Below, piece by piece: positions 42,971-52,958 of a stretch of DNA of 64,000 nucleotides. The stretch comes from Didymella arachidicola (Eukaryota; Ascomycota; Dothideomycetes; Pleosporales; Didymellaceae). Both the position numbers and the translations under genes were made by a program. Below the pieces are notes generated by a model, which was not told where the DNA came from, made no database searches, and worked only from the letters and a program-made list of their open reading frames with translations. The DNA lies in NCBI GenBank assembly GCA_016630955.3, contig CM049985.1, positions 558,001 through 622,000 of the forward strand. The letters run 5' to 3'. Numbering within the stretch: the stretch's first letter is position 1; every line of letters begins with the position of its first letter.

Positions 42971-44803
42971 CTACAGGGCCTCCTCCTCCTTCTCAGGGTT
43001 GTTGTCGGCCATCAAGCTCTCTTCAAGCTCGGCCGCGAGCGCATCTCCGAATAAGGAGTCGTCATCTTCAGATTCTGGGGGAGCTGCGACATGCTCTAGG
43101 GCATCTTCAGGCATTTCCAAGGGTTGGGCAGTACTCATTGTCCGCTCTGATGTCGAGGGGTTCTCGATGATCTCGAGCTCTGCAGAGTCAGGCTCTGGAG
43201 ACGGAGAAGGGCTGAGAGGCTGGGCTGCTTCCAGTGCAGAAGTTGGTAAGGGAATGAGATCAATGACAGGAGCAGTGATTTGAGTCGGAGTTTTGCTCGT
43301 ACTCTTGATCTCGAGCTCCGCAGATTCAGGCTTGGAAAGCTTTGGGGATTGAGGAGGGCTGGGTTGCTGGGCTGCTTCCAGTGCAGAAGTTGGTAAGGGA
43401 ATGAGATCAATGACAGGAGCAGCGATTTGAGTCGGAGTCTTACCCGTGCTCTTTTCTTGAGTCTTGGGCTTAGCTTTGGGAGTCTGACTATCTCCAGAGC
43501 TGGCTTTAGCCGTGGAAGTCCGAGTGCCTCCAGTCTTTCGCTTAGCCTTGCCTGCAGTCGGCGCTGAGGGCGGGGTATCTTTGGGCATCTCCATGCGGGC
43601 TCTCTTGGAAGCTCGCTCTTCAGCTCGTTGTGAGTCGAGGTCTATCTCATAATCTCTCTTTGCCTTTTCCCTGTTGGCCTTGATAGCCTTCATATCAAAT
43701 TTGCTCTCAAACCGATCCCTTTTCATCTTGTCAATCCACACTCCATGTTGCTCTTTTTCAATTCGGTCAAGCTTGTCCTGTCTCTTGTTGCTCAACTCAG
43801 CTTGCAACCGGCGCTTGTCTGTGGCGAGTTCGTCCCGCAGTTTCTTCTCCTCATCCAAGCTCAAGTTGCTGGAAGTAAGTTCAGACTCAACAGCATCCCA
43901 TCGCATACGATAGTAGAGCATCTCTGTTGCGTCGATGAAATAGAGAGACATCGCCATGATGTCCTCGAAGGTAGCTTCTTCGGAGGTCCAATGGGTGGCA
44001 GCATACTTGTGCCTCTTTACTGGCGGCTCTATTTGTTGCAAGGAAGCGAAGAGAAAATACTGGTTGGAGTTGCCGACGTTATTGAGCTTGTGTTTCAAGA
44101 ATGCTGAGCCCTCTCTCCAAAATTTTGCATCCACCTTCTGCCTTGGGGTTAAAGCAGTCTTGGCTTCTCTTTTAGCGGTCTGTTGTGAAAGCGCGATGCA
44201 CTCATTTGCGGCCTCGTCGTTAGTAAAGTCGATCACAACAGGAGTTGCGACTACTGGAGCAGATGCTGATGTCACAGGGGCCTTCAATTCGACAGTCTGC
44301 ACACTGGCCGGAGGATCTGGAAGACTCGTCCGGGCATTCACAGAGATGCTAGAGTTTGCAGTGGAGTGCGCTAGGTCATCCCTACTGCTCCGAGATACCA
44401 ATGGTACCTGCTGCTGATATCGGGCTCGTTGGCTACCAAAGTTCTGGTGACCGTGGCCGGACTGTTGAATAGTAAAATTCGCAGTGCCCACATTGACATT
44501 GCCATGATTGTCTGATTGTTTGTCAGCAATTGTCTCTCCCTGACTGACTGGAATATAAGACTTACAAATGGGAGGATGATACTGAGATTGACGGTGCATA
44601 TGTTGCTGCGCAGAGCCATGGGGAAAGTGCTGCACTTCTCGCTGACGCATGATATTGTGCCATTGCTGCTGCTCAACCTGGTGTTGTTGGCATACGCGTG
44701 CTACTTCTTCATCTGTGAGCGGCATGAGCTGACCAGTGCGGGCATCGTTATACCAGCCGGGAAAAATGGGCTGAAGCCAGAGAGGAAAAGAAAGAGGAGA
44801 CAT
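42971..44803 (-). CDS. Hypothetical nuclear-type protein with internal tandem duplication
   Basis: ATG at 44803 (MSPLSFPLWLQPIFPGWYND); the longer upstream frame has no ATG. A likely 54-nt intron lies at 44512-44565 (GTAAGT, branch GCTGAC, TCAG), giving exons 44566-44803 and 42971-44511 and 592 residues; unspliced it stays open. Family not recognised. A Gln/His-rich N-terminal part is followed by a central helical, highly charged region (about 290-430; EEKKLRDELATDKRRLQAEL) with basic clusters suggesting nuclear location. Then comes a 49-residue unit present twice (APVIDLIPLPTSALEAAQ), and an acidic tail. WYNDARTGQL near the start is reminiscent of WW-like or polymerase-binding motifs, but I make no functional claim. 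Confidence 0.6.
   Translation of the reverse strand: MSPLSFPLWLQPIFPGWYNDARTGQLMPLTDEEVARVCQQHQVEQQQWHNIMRQREVQHFPHGSAQQHMHRQSQYHPPICKSYIPVSQGETIADKQSDNHGNVNVGTANFTIQQSGHGHQNFGSQRARYQQQVPLVSRSSRDDLAHSTANSSISVNARTSLPDPPASVQTVELKAPVTSASAPVVATPVVIDFTNDEAANECIALSQQTAKREAKTALTPRQKVDAKFWREGSAFLKHKLNNVGNSNQYFLFASLQQIEPPVKRHKYAATHWTSEEATFEDIMAMSLYFIDATEMLYYRMRWDAVESELTSSNLSLDEEKKLRDELATDKRRLQAELSNKRQDKLDRIEKEQHGVWIDKMKRDRFESKFDMKAIKANREKAKRDYEIDLDSQRAEERASKRARMEMPKDTPPSAPTAGKAKRKTGGTRTSTAKASSGDSQTPKAKPKTQEKSTGKTPTQIAAPVIDLIPLPTSALEAAQQPSPPQSPKLSKPESAELEIKSTSKTPTQITAPVIDLIPLPTSALEAAQPLSPSPSPEPDSAELEIIENPSTSERTMSTAQPLEMPEDALEHVAAPPESEDDDSLFGDALAAELEESLMADNNPEKEEEAL
43220..43447. repeat. Intragenic 147-bp tandem duplication
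   Basis: About 80 nt starting at 43220 recur almost unchanged starting at 43367, an offset of 147 bp (49 codons), so the frame is kept. The encoded motif is APVIDLIPLPTSALEAAQ in both copies. The near-identity at the DNA level suggests recent duplication. Confidence 0.8.
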
Positions 44804-45160
44804 CCTGTAAGTAGCTTTGCGGGATGCTATGGTGTTGCTGAAGCTGGGCTTTGAAGCTGAATGTGCAGAATATACCTTCGATGTATGAGAAAGAGAACAA
44901 CACTGGGAGCAGAGTGTGACAAACTTATAACATCTCTGCAATAGCTAACAGTAGAACCATTGCTGATGAACCGAAGGACCGTACATGATGCAACCAATAC
45001 AGAGCCAGATTAGCAACTGCACCCTTCGAAACCAGCGCATGTGGCCTTCAAACCCCGGGTTGAGTAAGATTCTCCCAACAGCAATAGCTGTGCCTCACGT
45101 CGTGGCCTACGCGTCACAGCTGTGCACGTCTGGTCCCCGATGGTGATCCACGGTTCACCC

Positions 45161-46009
45161 TCAGCAAAGCCTTTGATGCCGCGGCCATAGTCCATGGTGC
45201 TGCCAGAAGCCTCTCGAATCCAGCTTGCGACCCAGAACACCCATCTCTCGTGGCAGGGCCTTGATTTCCTGCTCGATCATGAGCTCTCCGACCCATTTCG
45301 CATATTGCAGCTTGTCTATTTGTTCTTGTGTGCTCAACTCGGTACCCTCATTAACCGCACTGAAGCTCAAAATCAGGTCGTACCAATCGTAGACCCTCAG
45401 ATCTGATACAATCCATCTCTTTCCAGGCGTGAAGTTACGATGCGTCGCAATGATCGCACGTGCGACGTCTTCACCGTGCACAAAGTGTACGGCACCTCGA
45501 TTCTTGACATCGTCCTTGCTCTTGACTATACGCGGCAGCCACTTTGATGGAACGCGCTCACCACCGTAGAGCCCAGACAACTCTAAGACGCAGCCATGCT
45601 CGCTCATTAACTCATCTTCGGCAACAGCACGTTCATTTTCCTTGTCGTACGGCGCGTTATCGTCACTCCAGTCATCAGATAGCTGGTTGAAGATGCTCGT
45701 TGCGCCCAATTGGATCCAGTTGTTCTTCGCGCCGTGTGCGGCCCGGTACAGCCCGATGACAGTTTTCGATTGCCCATGGCCCTTGAGCGGAAATGTGACA
45801 AGTATGGTACGTGCAGACGGCAGGCGCTTGTAGGGCTCGACGGATCCGGAATCAGGGTCGAACTTGAACGGAATGGTATTTTCTCTCCCGCTGGTCGTTG
45901 TTGCTGCCCATTTGATACCTTCTTTCTGCAGTTGGGGGATGAGGAAACTGCTTGTCCACCCCGCGCCCAAGATCAATAAGTCTACCTCTTGCATCGCTTC
46001 ACGTAACAT
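45161..46009 (-). CDS. NAD(P)-binding Rossmann-fold protein (YeeZ-like epimerase/dehydratase family)
   Basis: Single exon, up to 282 residues (ATG at 46009; the second Met at 45994 is equally possible). The N-terminus VDLLILGAGWTSSFLIPQL is a dinucleotide-binding loop (GAGWTS in place of GxxGxxG), as in the atypical SDR group around bacterial YeeZ. Later blocks are ARTILVTFPLKG, ELSGLYGGERVPSKWL and VHFVHGEDVARAIIATH, typical of extended SDR-like epimerases. The canonical YxxxK pair is not obvious, so catalysis is uncertain. The last 20 residues are dissimilar in character and may reflect a frameshift near the 3' end or a divergent tail. Confidence 0.7.
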   Translation of the reverse strand: MLREAMQEVDLLILGAGWTSSFLIPQLQKEGIKWAATTTSGRENTIPFKFDPDSGSVEPYKRLPSARTILVTFPLKGHGQSKTVIGLYRAAHGAKNNWIQLGATSIFNQLSDDWSDDNAPYDKENERAVAEDELMSEHGCVLELSGLYGGERVPSKWLPRIVKSKDDVKNRGAVHFVHGEDVARAIIATHRNFTPGKRWIVSDLRVYDWYDLILSFSAVNEGTELSTQEQIDKLQYAKWVGELMIEQEIKALPREMGVLGRKLDSRGFWQHHGLWPRHQRLC

Positions 46010-46323
46010 TATGTCTTTAGCTCAGTCTGAATGGGCGTAGGAGTCTCGACAAAATTGATGGAGCAATGGGTTGTTGTTCGTGTTGTTAATGCGGATGAGG
46101 TTCAAATCATATTCAACCACGGTTCCAAACGGCTGGGTCGATATCGTGACGTCTTTCCCGCCAGCCCCACTTAATTGCCCGGACCCTTACCCGTCGAACC
46201 ATAGTTGAATGGACATTTTCTATCAATCTAACCAAATAGATGAGCCATCAAGTTCAAAAGTCGGTCGATGTGTACCCATGGCCTTGCTCCTCCATTCAGA
46301 ACACGAACAGCTACGGAGTAAGA

Positions 46324-47370
46324 TTAACACCTGTACTGCACATTGTTGTCCAGCCAAGTCTCTAATACTTTGTTAACCTCACCGGGCTTTTCCAGCTGCA
46401 CCCAATGGCCCGCTTCAATTGTCTCATACGTCAAGTCTTGCACCGCATCCCTCTGACTCTCACCCATCTTCGGCGTGACGCTTGGCGAGCATACAGCGTC
46501 ATACTTTGCGTCGATATACAGGACTGGGAACTGCAGCTTGCCTCCATTCTTCTCACTCACTGCGAATTCGCTATTGACATCGTGGTTCAAATAATAGGCT
46601 GTTGCCGGAAACCAGCCGTGCTTCTTGTGGCTGGCAACCAAATTGTCGTACAAAGATCGGTCAAGGAACGTGTACTCCAGAGGGATATCTGGAACAGCTT
46701 CAGGGTGGCCGCCGAACCAACCTCCATCGCGAATCACCCTTGAAGTCCGAGGATTCGGTTTTCCGTAGTTCTCAGGGCTGTGTGGGACGTATAATGCCTT
46801 GCAAACTTTCTCGCTCACACTCTCATAGTCATGCACGCTCTTCTCAGGCTCCTGCTCGTAGTACTTCATGTACTCAAATTGACCGTACGGGAACTCTTCC
46901 TCCGGGTAGACGTCGCGGTTTACCAGTGTTACGCAGTAATCCAGTCCAAGCTCGATAGTCCGGTATGGCACGGAGATGGCGCAGTAACCGAGGAACAGCT
47001 CGGGGTGGTGTGCGGCAAGCGCGTTCACGACGCCACAGCCCCAGTCATGGGCGACCCATACTGCTTTTGTGATGGCGAGCTGTTTGGCAAGGTCCACCAT
47101 TTCGCCAACAAGAACTTTTAGAGAGTACGCACGCTTGTCCTTCGGACTCGAGGAACCGGCGTAGCCGCGCATGTCAGGTGCGATGACACGGTATTCGGAC
47201 CCTGCAGATCCTGTTGTGAAGTGTTTTAGTTGGTGTTTCCATATGTCTGCCAGATCGGGCCAGCCGTGGATGAAGATGAGCGGAATGCCGTTGCGCGTGC
47301 CCCCCTCGTAGTAGCGAGTCGTTTGGCCGTTGGGGTGCGTAATTTCGGCTGCTTTGAGGCTCTCCATCAT
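46324..47370 (-). CDS. Epoxide-hydrolase-like alpha/beta hydrolase
   Basis: Single exon, 348 residues; ATG at 47370 is chosen because the longer frame begins with GTG. Oxyanion motif HGWPDLADIW at about 35-45, nucleophile Asp in VAHDWGCG (about 110), cap-domain region 150-260 rich in Tyr, and the acid/His pair in YIDAKYDAVCSP and IEAGHWVQLE. These fit soluble epoxide hydrolases acting on xenobiotic or lipid epoxides. No signal peptide. It is divergent from the DUF6536 gene, but no pathway context is visible. Confidence 0.85.
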   Translation of the reverse strand: MMESLKAAEITHPNGQTTRYYEGGTRNGIPLIFIHGWPDLADIWKHQLKHFTTGSAGSEYRVIAPDMRGYAGSSSPKDKRAYSLKVLVGEMVDLAKQLAITKAVWVAHDWGCGVVNALAAHHPELFLGYCAISVPYRTIELGLDYCVTLVNRDVYPEEEFPYGQFEYMKYYEQEPEKSVHDYESVSEKVCKALYVPHSPENYGKPNPRTSRVIRDGGWFGGHPEAVPDIPLEYTFLDRSLYDNLVASHKKHGWFPATAYYLNHDVNSEFAVSEKNGGKLQFPVLYIDAKYDAVCSPSVTPKMGESQRDAVQDLTYETIEAGHWVQLEKPGEVNKVLETWLDNNVQYRC

Positions 47371-47973
47371 GTCGCGTGCTGGGTGATGCAATGAGCTGAT
47401 GTCGAATGGCGAGAAAAACACAGGGTTGTGGTTATGATATGATCACATTCAAAGTTCGTGCGGATACCTCGGTGTTCACATCATGAGGGGTTCCATAATC
47501 ATTTTGTCGGCTACTTGTCTTGCACGTTCTCCACATCGCCACTACTCACTAATCTTGACAGCGCAGACCGAGGTGAGAACAATCTGAGCGCGGATTGGCA
47601 CAAAGATTGCGAAGTGAAGCTGACATGAGATCATACAGGTAAGCTGACGATGTACCCCGCATTTCGGGGCCATCACCAGGACTCTTGGGGCTGCGCGAGT
47701 AGGCCAGAGATGTATTCACATGAATACATTGGTCGACCTCGATTACAGTCTCGAAATGATGGATAGACAGCTATTTCAACAAAGCGAGATGGCTGCGCAC
47801 TGCAGCTGTTCCTCAGCCTCCTGCACGTCGGCGATCCTTCTATTTGTGAAGACAGGCCCCCAGCCAACCCTGGCGGCAACTTTGCATCACCCTCGCTTCC
47901 CACATATTACCTTGATCCCAAATATGCTTGCCCAAGCCTCAGCTGAAGTACCGTGTGCTCTGTCACGCCCTCC
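47371..47973. promoter_or_regulatory. Divergent promoter region of the hydrolase and DUF6536 genes
   Basis: About 600 bp with only short frames. No RNA gene seen. Confidence 0.4.
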
Positions 47974-50308
47974 ATGAGCGACTTACAAGCCCGCAGCAAG
48001 ACTGCTGGGACACGATACCAACCCCTACACGCCCATGTTGAGCTCAGCAACCTGAGCACCACAGCTGAATACGGACATGACCACAAGTTTGACCGAAGAT
48101 TTGATGCCACCACACGTCTGACCTTTCGCAACCTATTCGATGGCTGGCGATTCGGCGTGTCCCTCGGCTGGCTGGCCTGCCTACTGGTGCTAATCCTCAA
48201 CATTGTTCTGACCATCTGGGGCGCAATGCGCAGCAAAGGTAATAATGGACACATTTTCGAAGGCAGTTGTGACCAAGCGAAGCACTACAACATGGGGTTG
48301 CACGTCGTAATCAACGTCCTGAGTACGCTGATACTGGGCGCAAGTAATTACTCTATGCAATGTCTCAGCGCACCGACAAGAAAAGACATCGATGACGCAC
48401 ACTGCAAAGGCGCATGGGTTGATGTAGGGGTACAGAGCCTCAAAAATTTAGGCCAAACGCAGCGATGGAAATGGATGATGTGGGTACTGCTGGGATTGAG
48501 CAGTCTGCCTTTGCATCTGTTGTAAGTATGGAGCTGCTTGCGTGTTTGACAGCTAGACTCACGCCGTAGATACAACTCGATGTTCTACTATACAATCATT
48601 AACAACGACTATGACCTTTATTGGGCATCACGGGACTGGCTCGAAGGCGCCTGGTATGACTCGTATCACCTTCCTGCTGGCGGCACCTACCGCACGCAAT
48701 GGGACCCGACCTTTGAAAAGGTGATGAACACAAGTGTCACCAACTACGACAGCGATCCAGCAGTGCTGGTGTCTGCCTATCATAGCGATCGCTCCCAATT
48801 CGAGATTCTCAATCCGGAAGAGTGTATCGACGCCTACGCGCAGACATATCTTTCCGATCGCCGGAACGTGGTCCTGATCTCCGACATGTTCGTCGGAAAG
48901 CATAGCCTCAACGCAGACTACACTGAGACTATGGCTAATGTCAGCAGCAACTCATCTCTGCATGCGATTTCCACAAGCAGTGATCAATACGACTTGTACA
49001 ACAAGTACAATCGCTACGGATGGCTCTGCGACTACAACGGCCGCTCAGATTGGGATGAGAACGGTGGTTGTACTGCAGAGAGCGCCAAAAATCAGGTTCA
49101 AAACGCCGCTTGGACAGTCTACGGGTGGACTGTTAGTGGCTGCGTGAGCGAGAAGGTTCAGGAAAGGTGCAGTGTCAACTTCAGCCTCGGGGTCGGCATC
49201 GCCGTCATCTTGGCGAACTTGGGCAAGACCTTGTGTATTGCAGCTGTATGTATGTTGCTCACTGATCAGCCATTCCTCACAATTGGCGATGCTATTTGCT
49301 CCTTTTTCCGCTCCCCAGACCTGACAACGGCCAATTGTTGTCTGCTGACCAGAGACGAGATACGGACCCAATGGAGATCGCGCCGCGCTACGGACGCACG
49401 ACCTCCACCAAAAGCCTACCTAGCTTTTGTGCAGAGGCGCTGGCACGCACCGGGTTGGAAGAGCTGGTGCAGCTTTCTGTTGCTGTAAGTACGTCAGGCG
49501 TTGAAGCACCCTCTCTGACGCGCTCAGGATCTGCACCTGTCTACTCATAGTTATGGCACTACTCTTTTATGCGATCGGCAAGATGAGGAAATGGCAATCA
49601 GGTTCCTTCTCTTCCCTCGCCGCCCTCGGCTTCGGCGCTGCCACCTCGGAGACGGTCATCGAGTGGGGCATTCCCGTCTCTGGCAGCAGTGCCCTGATCA
49701 AGAACGTCCTCGTCGCCAACACACCCCAGCTGATTCTCTCGGGTATCTATCTGAGTCTAAACAATGTGCTTACACGCATGCAAATGGCTGTGGAATGGAG
49801 CAGCTACTCTGTCGAACGCAAAGCGCTGCGCGTTTCACACGACCGCGCTGGAGCGCAGCGCTCGACTTATTTCCTGCAGCTGCCGTACCGAGTTGCACTG
49901 CCGTTGATGATTGTCTCGGCGACTCTGCATTGGCTGGTATCGCAAAGCATTTTCCTTGTCAGTGTCAATACATTTGATGCCCGTGGACAGCCTAAGAGGG
50001 ACGAGAGCAAAATTGCCACATGTGGGTTTTCGCCCGTGGCCATCATATGCACGCTTGTTGTGGGTGCATTTGTCATATTGTTGTCCTTCTTCTTGGGTGC
50101 TCAAAAGCTCCCCCCTGGTGGTATGCCATTGGTAGGGAGTAACAGTGTTGGTATTGCTGCTGCCTGTCATCCATTATCCAATGGCGAAGACGCACAGAAG
50201 CCTTTGATGTGGGGCGTACTCAGTGCGGCCAGTGACGAGGGAATTGGACACTGCAGCTTTTCTAGTTCTGCGGTCGATCTCCCGATACAGGGGCAGCTAT
50301 ATGCTTAG
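47974..50308 (+). CDS. DUF6536-family multi-pass membrane protein
   Basis: Fungal-specific membrane protein of unknown function. Exons 47974-48521, 48570-49484 and 49528-50308, introns 48 and 43 nt; 747 residues. The family hallmark follows the N-terminal tail: FDGWRFGVSLGWLACLLVLI (about 50-75), with a second TM at VVINVLSTLILGASNYSMQC. A long extracellular-type segment (about 205-390) carries several Cys and potential N-glycosylation sites (NTSVTNY, NVSSNSS). Four to five TMs follow (VGIAVILANLGKTLCIAAVC; LICTCLLIVMALLFYAIGKM; LPLMIVSATLHWLVSQSIFL; VAIICTLVVGAFVILLSFFL). The acceptor of intron 2 (CTCAG) was chosen to keep the TM in exon 3. Confidence 0.85.
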
Positions 50309-50740
50309 ATAAACCCTGCTATGCGAATCAATCATGTCTACCAACTGTACCTAAATCTCGAACCCACCTTATCTGTCAAATCTGTGATGGGCGCCCTATT
50401 CATCTCCAGTATGACTCCATGCTCGAACTCATCTGTCTCATTCTTGCTCCCCCAAGCATCTCTTCTGGCATCATCGCGCTTGCAAACAAACCGGTATGCA
50501 ATTACTACACCAAAAAGCGTACACCACGTCACCAGACGCCGTTGAAACACCGCTGAAGTAGCTCGATTTATGCGTCCACGACTGCGGGCTCGCAATACAA
50601 CCGACACACTACACTACAAACAACACAGCACTCACAACAGAACGTTTTGTGCTGCCCTTTGCATTCGAAGGCGTCAGCGATAATAAGGGAGACGTGACGA
50701 CTGTGATGCAAGATGCCAGCCAGGATGCGGCGATCATGCC
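50309..50740. other. Intergenic between convergent genes, no gene seen
   Basis: 3' side of the DUF6536 gene and of the small minus-strand gene. Nothing recognised. Confidence 0.35.
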
Positions 50741-51114
50741 TCAGCCTGCATTAAGAGAAAGCTTAAGCAGTAGTACGTTGCCAATGAGGTGAGGTATGAT
50801 GAGTACGAGGGTGATGTGCGTCCGATTTCGCGGGAAGATGTAGCAGCCTAGGACGCCGATCCACAAGATTAGGATCAGGACGGCGCCGGAGGGCGAGGTG
50901 TAGGGCACTGTTTCGTAGCGATTGTAGCCGATGGTGTCAATAACAAGGTAGCCAACTGAGGGATAGTGATGATTGCACCGGAGTCAGCTACCCTTCGGCA
51001 ATATGTACCCTTCGCGACACCTAGCAAATTCGTACGATACCCAGAATCTTCAAAAACTGCCAGGTAATCAATTAGCCAAGGCCCTTGTATCTTCTGTTCA
51101 ATACTCATCCTCAT
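50741..51114 (-). CDS. Hypothetical small membrane protein (106 aa)
   Basis: Exons 51009-51114 and 50741-50955, joined in phase across a 53-nt GT-AG intron with a GCTGAC branch. Begins MRMSIEQKIQGPWLIDYLAV; exon 2 reads VGYLVIDTIGYNRYETVPYT, then hydrophobic segments VLILILWIGVLGCYIF and LVLIIPHLIGNVLLLKLSL. The second exon is clearly coding-like; the first is less sure. I do not recognise the family. It could be the surviving 3' end of a larger membrane protein gene, since relics of other genes lie next to it. Confidence 0.4.
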
Positions 51115-51268
51115 CCTGACTTCATTTCTTCTCCTTCAAGCTCTAGCAGAAAATCTCAATTCCCTCTCATGATGGTCACCGAAGCCGACATCAAGCCATA
51201 GCTCCGCATACTAGCTGTGTCATACATCTTGCACAATACGTCGATAATCAATGATGATGGTTGAGTGT

Positions 51269-51636
51269 GCGAGCAACGCCGGCATACATGTAACGACACA
51301 TGCGTACACGTCGAAGGCCATTCGGCACTGCAACGAAAATGGCGTCAAAGAAGTTCAGCACGGTAACCTCCTTGATGCCGAGACGGCTGCCGCCATGGCG
51401 GAATAGGGGTGTTATCTAACGCCAACCCTGATCACGTACGATCAGTTGGCGTCGCCAAAGTGGGCCGGGTCCCTCCCACCATCAAGGTATTGGATGCTGA
51501 ACTAAACGTTAAAAAATTGCTGCAGATGCCGGTGTGACGGTTTGCTTCGGCACCGATCTGCTAGATCCGTTGGGCACTGCGCAAACACATAAGTTCAATC
51601 TTCGATTCAAAGTCCTTTCGCCGAGAAGCGCATCAG
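51269..51636 (+). pseudogene. Amidohydrolase-family pseudogene fragment
   Basis: Reads ASNAGIHVTTHAYTSKAIRH, then VKEVQHGNLLDAETAAAMAE followed by an in-frame TAG at 51404-51406. It continues GCYLTPTLITYDQLASPKWA and, after a frame change near 51.51 kb, ADAGVTVCFGTDLLDPLGTA. These blocks are in the order seen in fungal metal-dependent amidohydrolases (the imidazolonepropionase-related group), including the His of THAY and the late Asp of FGTD. The N-terminal metal-binding HxH and the C-terminus are missing. At least one stop and one frameshift make it non-functional. Confidence 0.75.
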
Positions 51637-51973
51637 ATTTCCGGTTCGACAAACGTCCTCGTAAAGGCGAAGGATCTTCGTCGCTGCTTTTATGCAGGCC
51701 TCAGCAAGATGGTCAGACTGATCTTCGAGTCTGGGTTGACTCCGCACTCCGAGGTGACTCTTCAGGTAATGTCAGACCCTTGCTACAACACAGAGTTTCC
51801 CCATAGCGATCTTTGCAAAGAAGTAGTTCAAGCAATGGTGGAAGGTAGCTTGGTAGCTCAAGGTGCGCGGGTGGACCGACTCCACCTTCAACACAGGTGG
51901 CAATGAGCGGTTTTACTGCTTGAGTGCGGTTCCGATACACGCAGTTGGGGTTTCTTTCGGGCTTTGTTGCTGG

Positions 51974-52794
51974 TTAGTAAGCAATGGAGAATATTGGACA
52001 CAATATACATTCGATAGCTCTCCGGCCTTTCGCAGTGAATGGAGAAGAGCAGCCAGCATTTACTCGTGACCTGCTTTGATCCAGAATCATCATGAGCTGT
52101 GCGTTGGCAAGCTGGTGACTAACGATGTTAAACGCTTGTCGGGCGTCAAGCACCGCAAGCGGCGAAGGTAAATCGGCTGTGAAAATCGTCGTATCAATAG
52201 ATCTCGATTTGTTGACCTTCACCGTTGTGCACCTGTGACCAGCGTCCATTACTGAGGTAAGAACAATGTCTGTGATGTTAGCGTACCTCTCCAAAGAATA
52301 TACCACCCACCAAAGTCTTCTACGGAGTTCCTTCTCGGTGTTACTAATATTGATGTCATCAGTCTCAAGATGCAAGTCGACGGCCAATACCTTCCTCAGA
52401 GCTAGGCCAAGGTAGATGTAGGACGAGCTGATAGAACTGGCAGGTAAGAGGCGGATTCCAATGACAAAGGAGGCTCGCACTGTACGTATGGATTTCAGCT
52501 CGATGTTATCGGGTATGAGGCTTTGAGCTTGATGGTAGAAGATGCGGCGTGGTTCACTATCTTGCAGTGGAGGCCTAGTTCTTGAACCTTCTGGTCGTAA
52601 CAATATTGCCCGTTGACTGCCAAGGGCAATTACGGCATGTGCTAGACATACGAAGGCAGGACCCAGGAGCATATTTACGTGCCGAGTCTGGCATACTGCG
52701 TCTGCGACGACGTCGTTCGGCCGGTGAGTCCATCGTATGCTCGGAATGGTGTTCGAGTAATGATCGGCAATCTGGCGATGGAGACGCGAAGCCG
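51974..52794 (-). pseudogene. Fungal-specific transcription-factor domain relic (PF04082-type), DNA-binding part missing
   Basis: The minus frame holds middle-homology-region blocks of Zn2Cys6 regulators: ADHYSNTIPSIRW, IPDNIELKSIRTVRASFVIG, SSSYIYLGLALRKVLAVDLH and ELRRRLWWVVYSLERYANIT. An in-frame TAG lies just upstream and no Zn2Cys6 cluster is found before it. The frame runs out after SQSRSRVNAG, well short of a normal C-terminus. It may be expressed as a fragment, but the simplest reading is a decayed gene. Confidence 0.7.
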
Positions 52795-52958
52795 AACGCT
52801 ACCACTAGCGTACTTTCCTTGCAACGATCATGGGCAGGCGCAATGAGCTGACTCTTATCAACGCCTTTCGATATTCAATTCAACCATCAAAACCATGCTC
52901 TATGCCTAGAGTTTAAGCTTGCCCCACTCACCAACGCCACAGCTTGTCGAGGCCGCAC

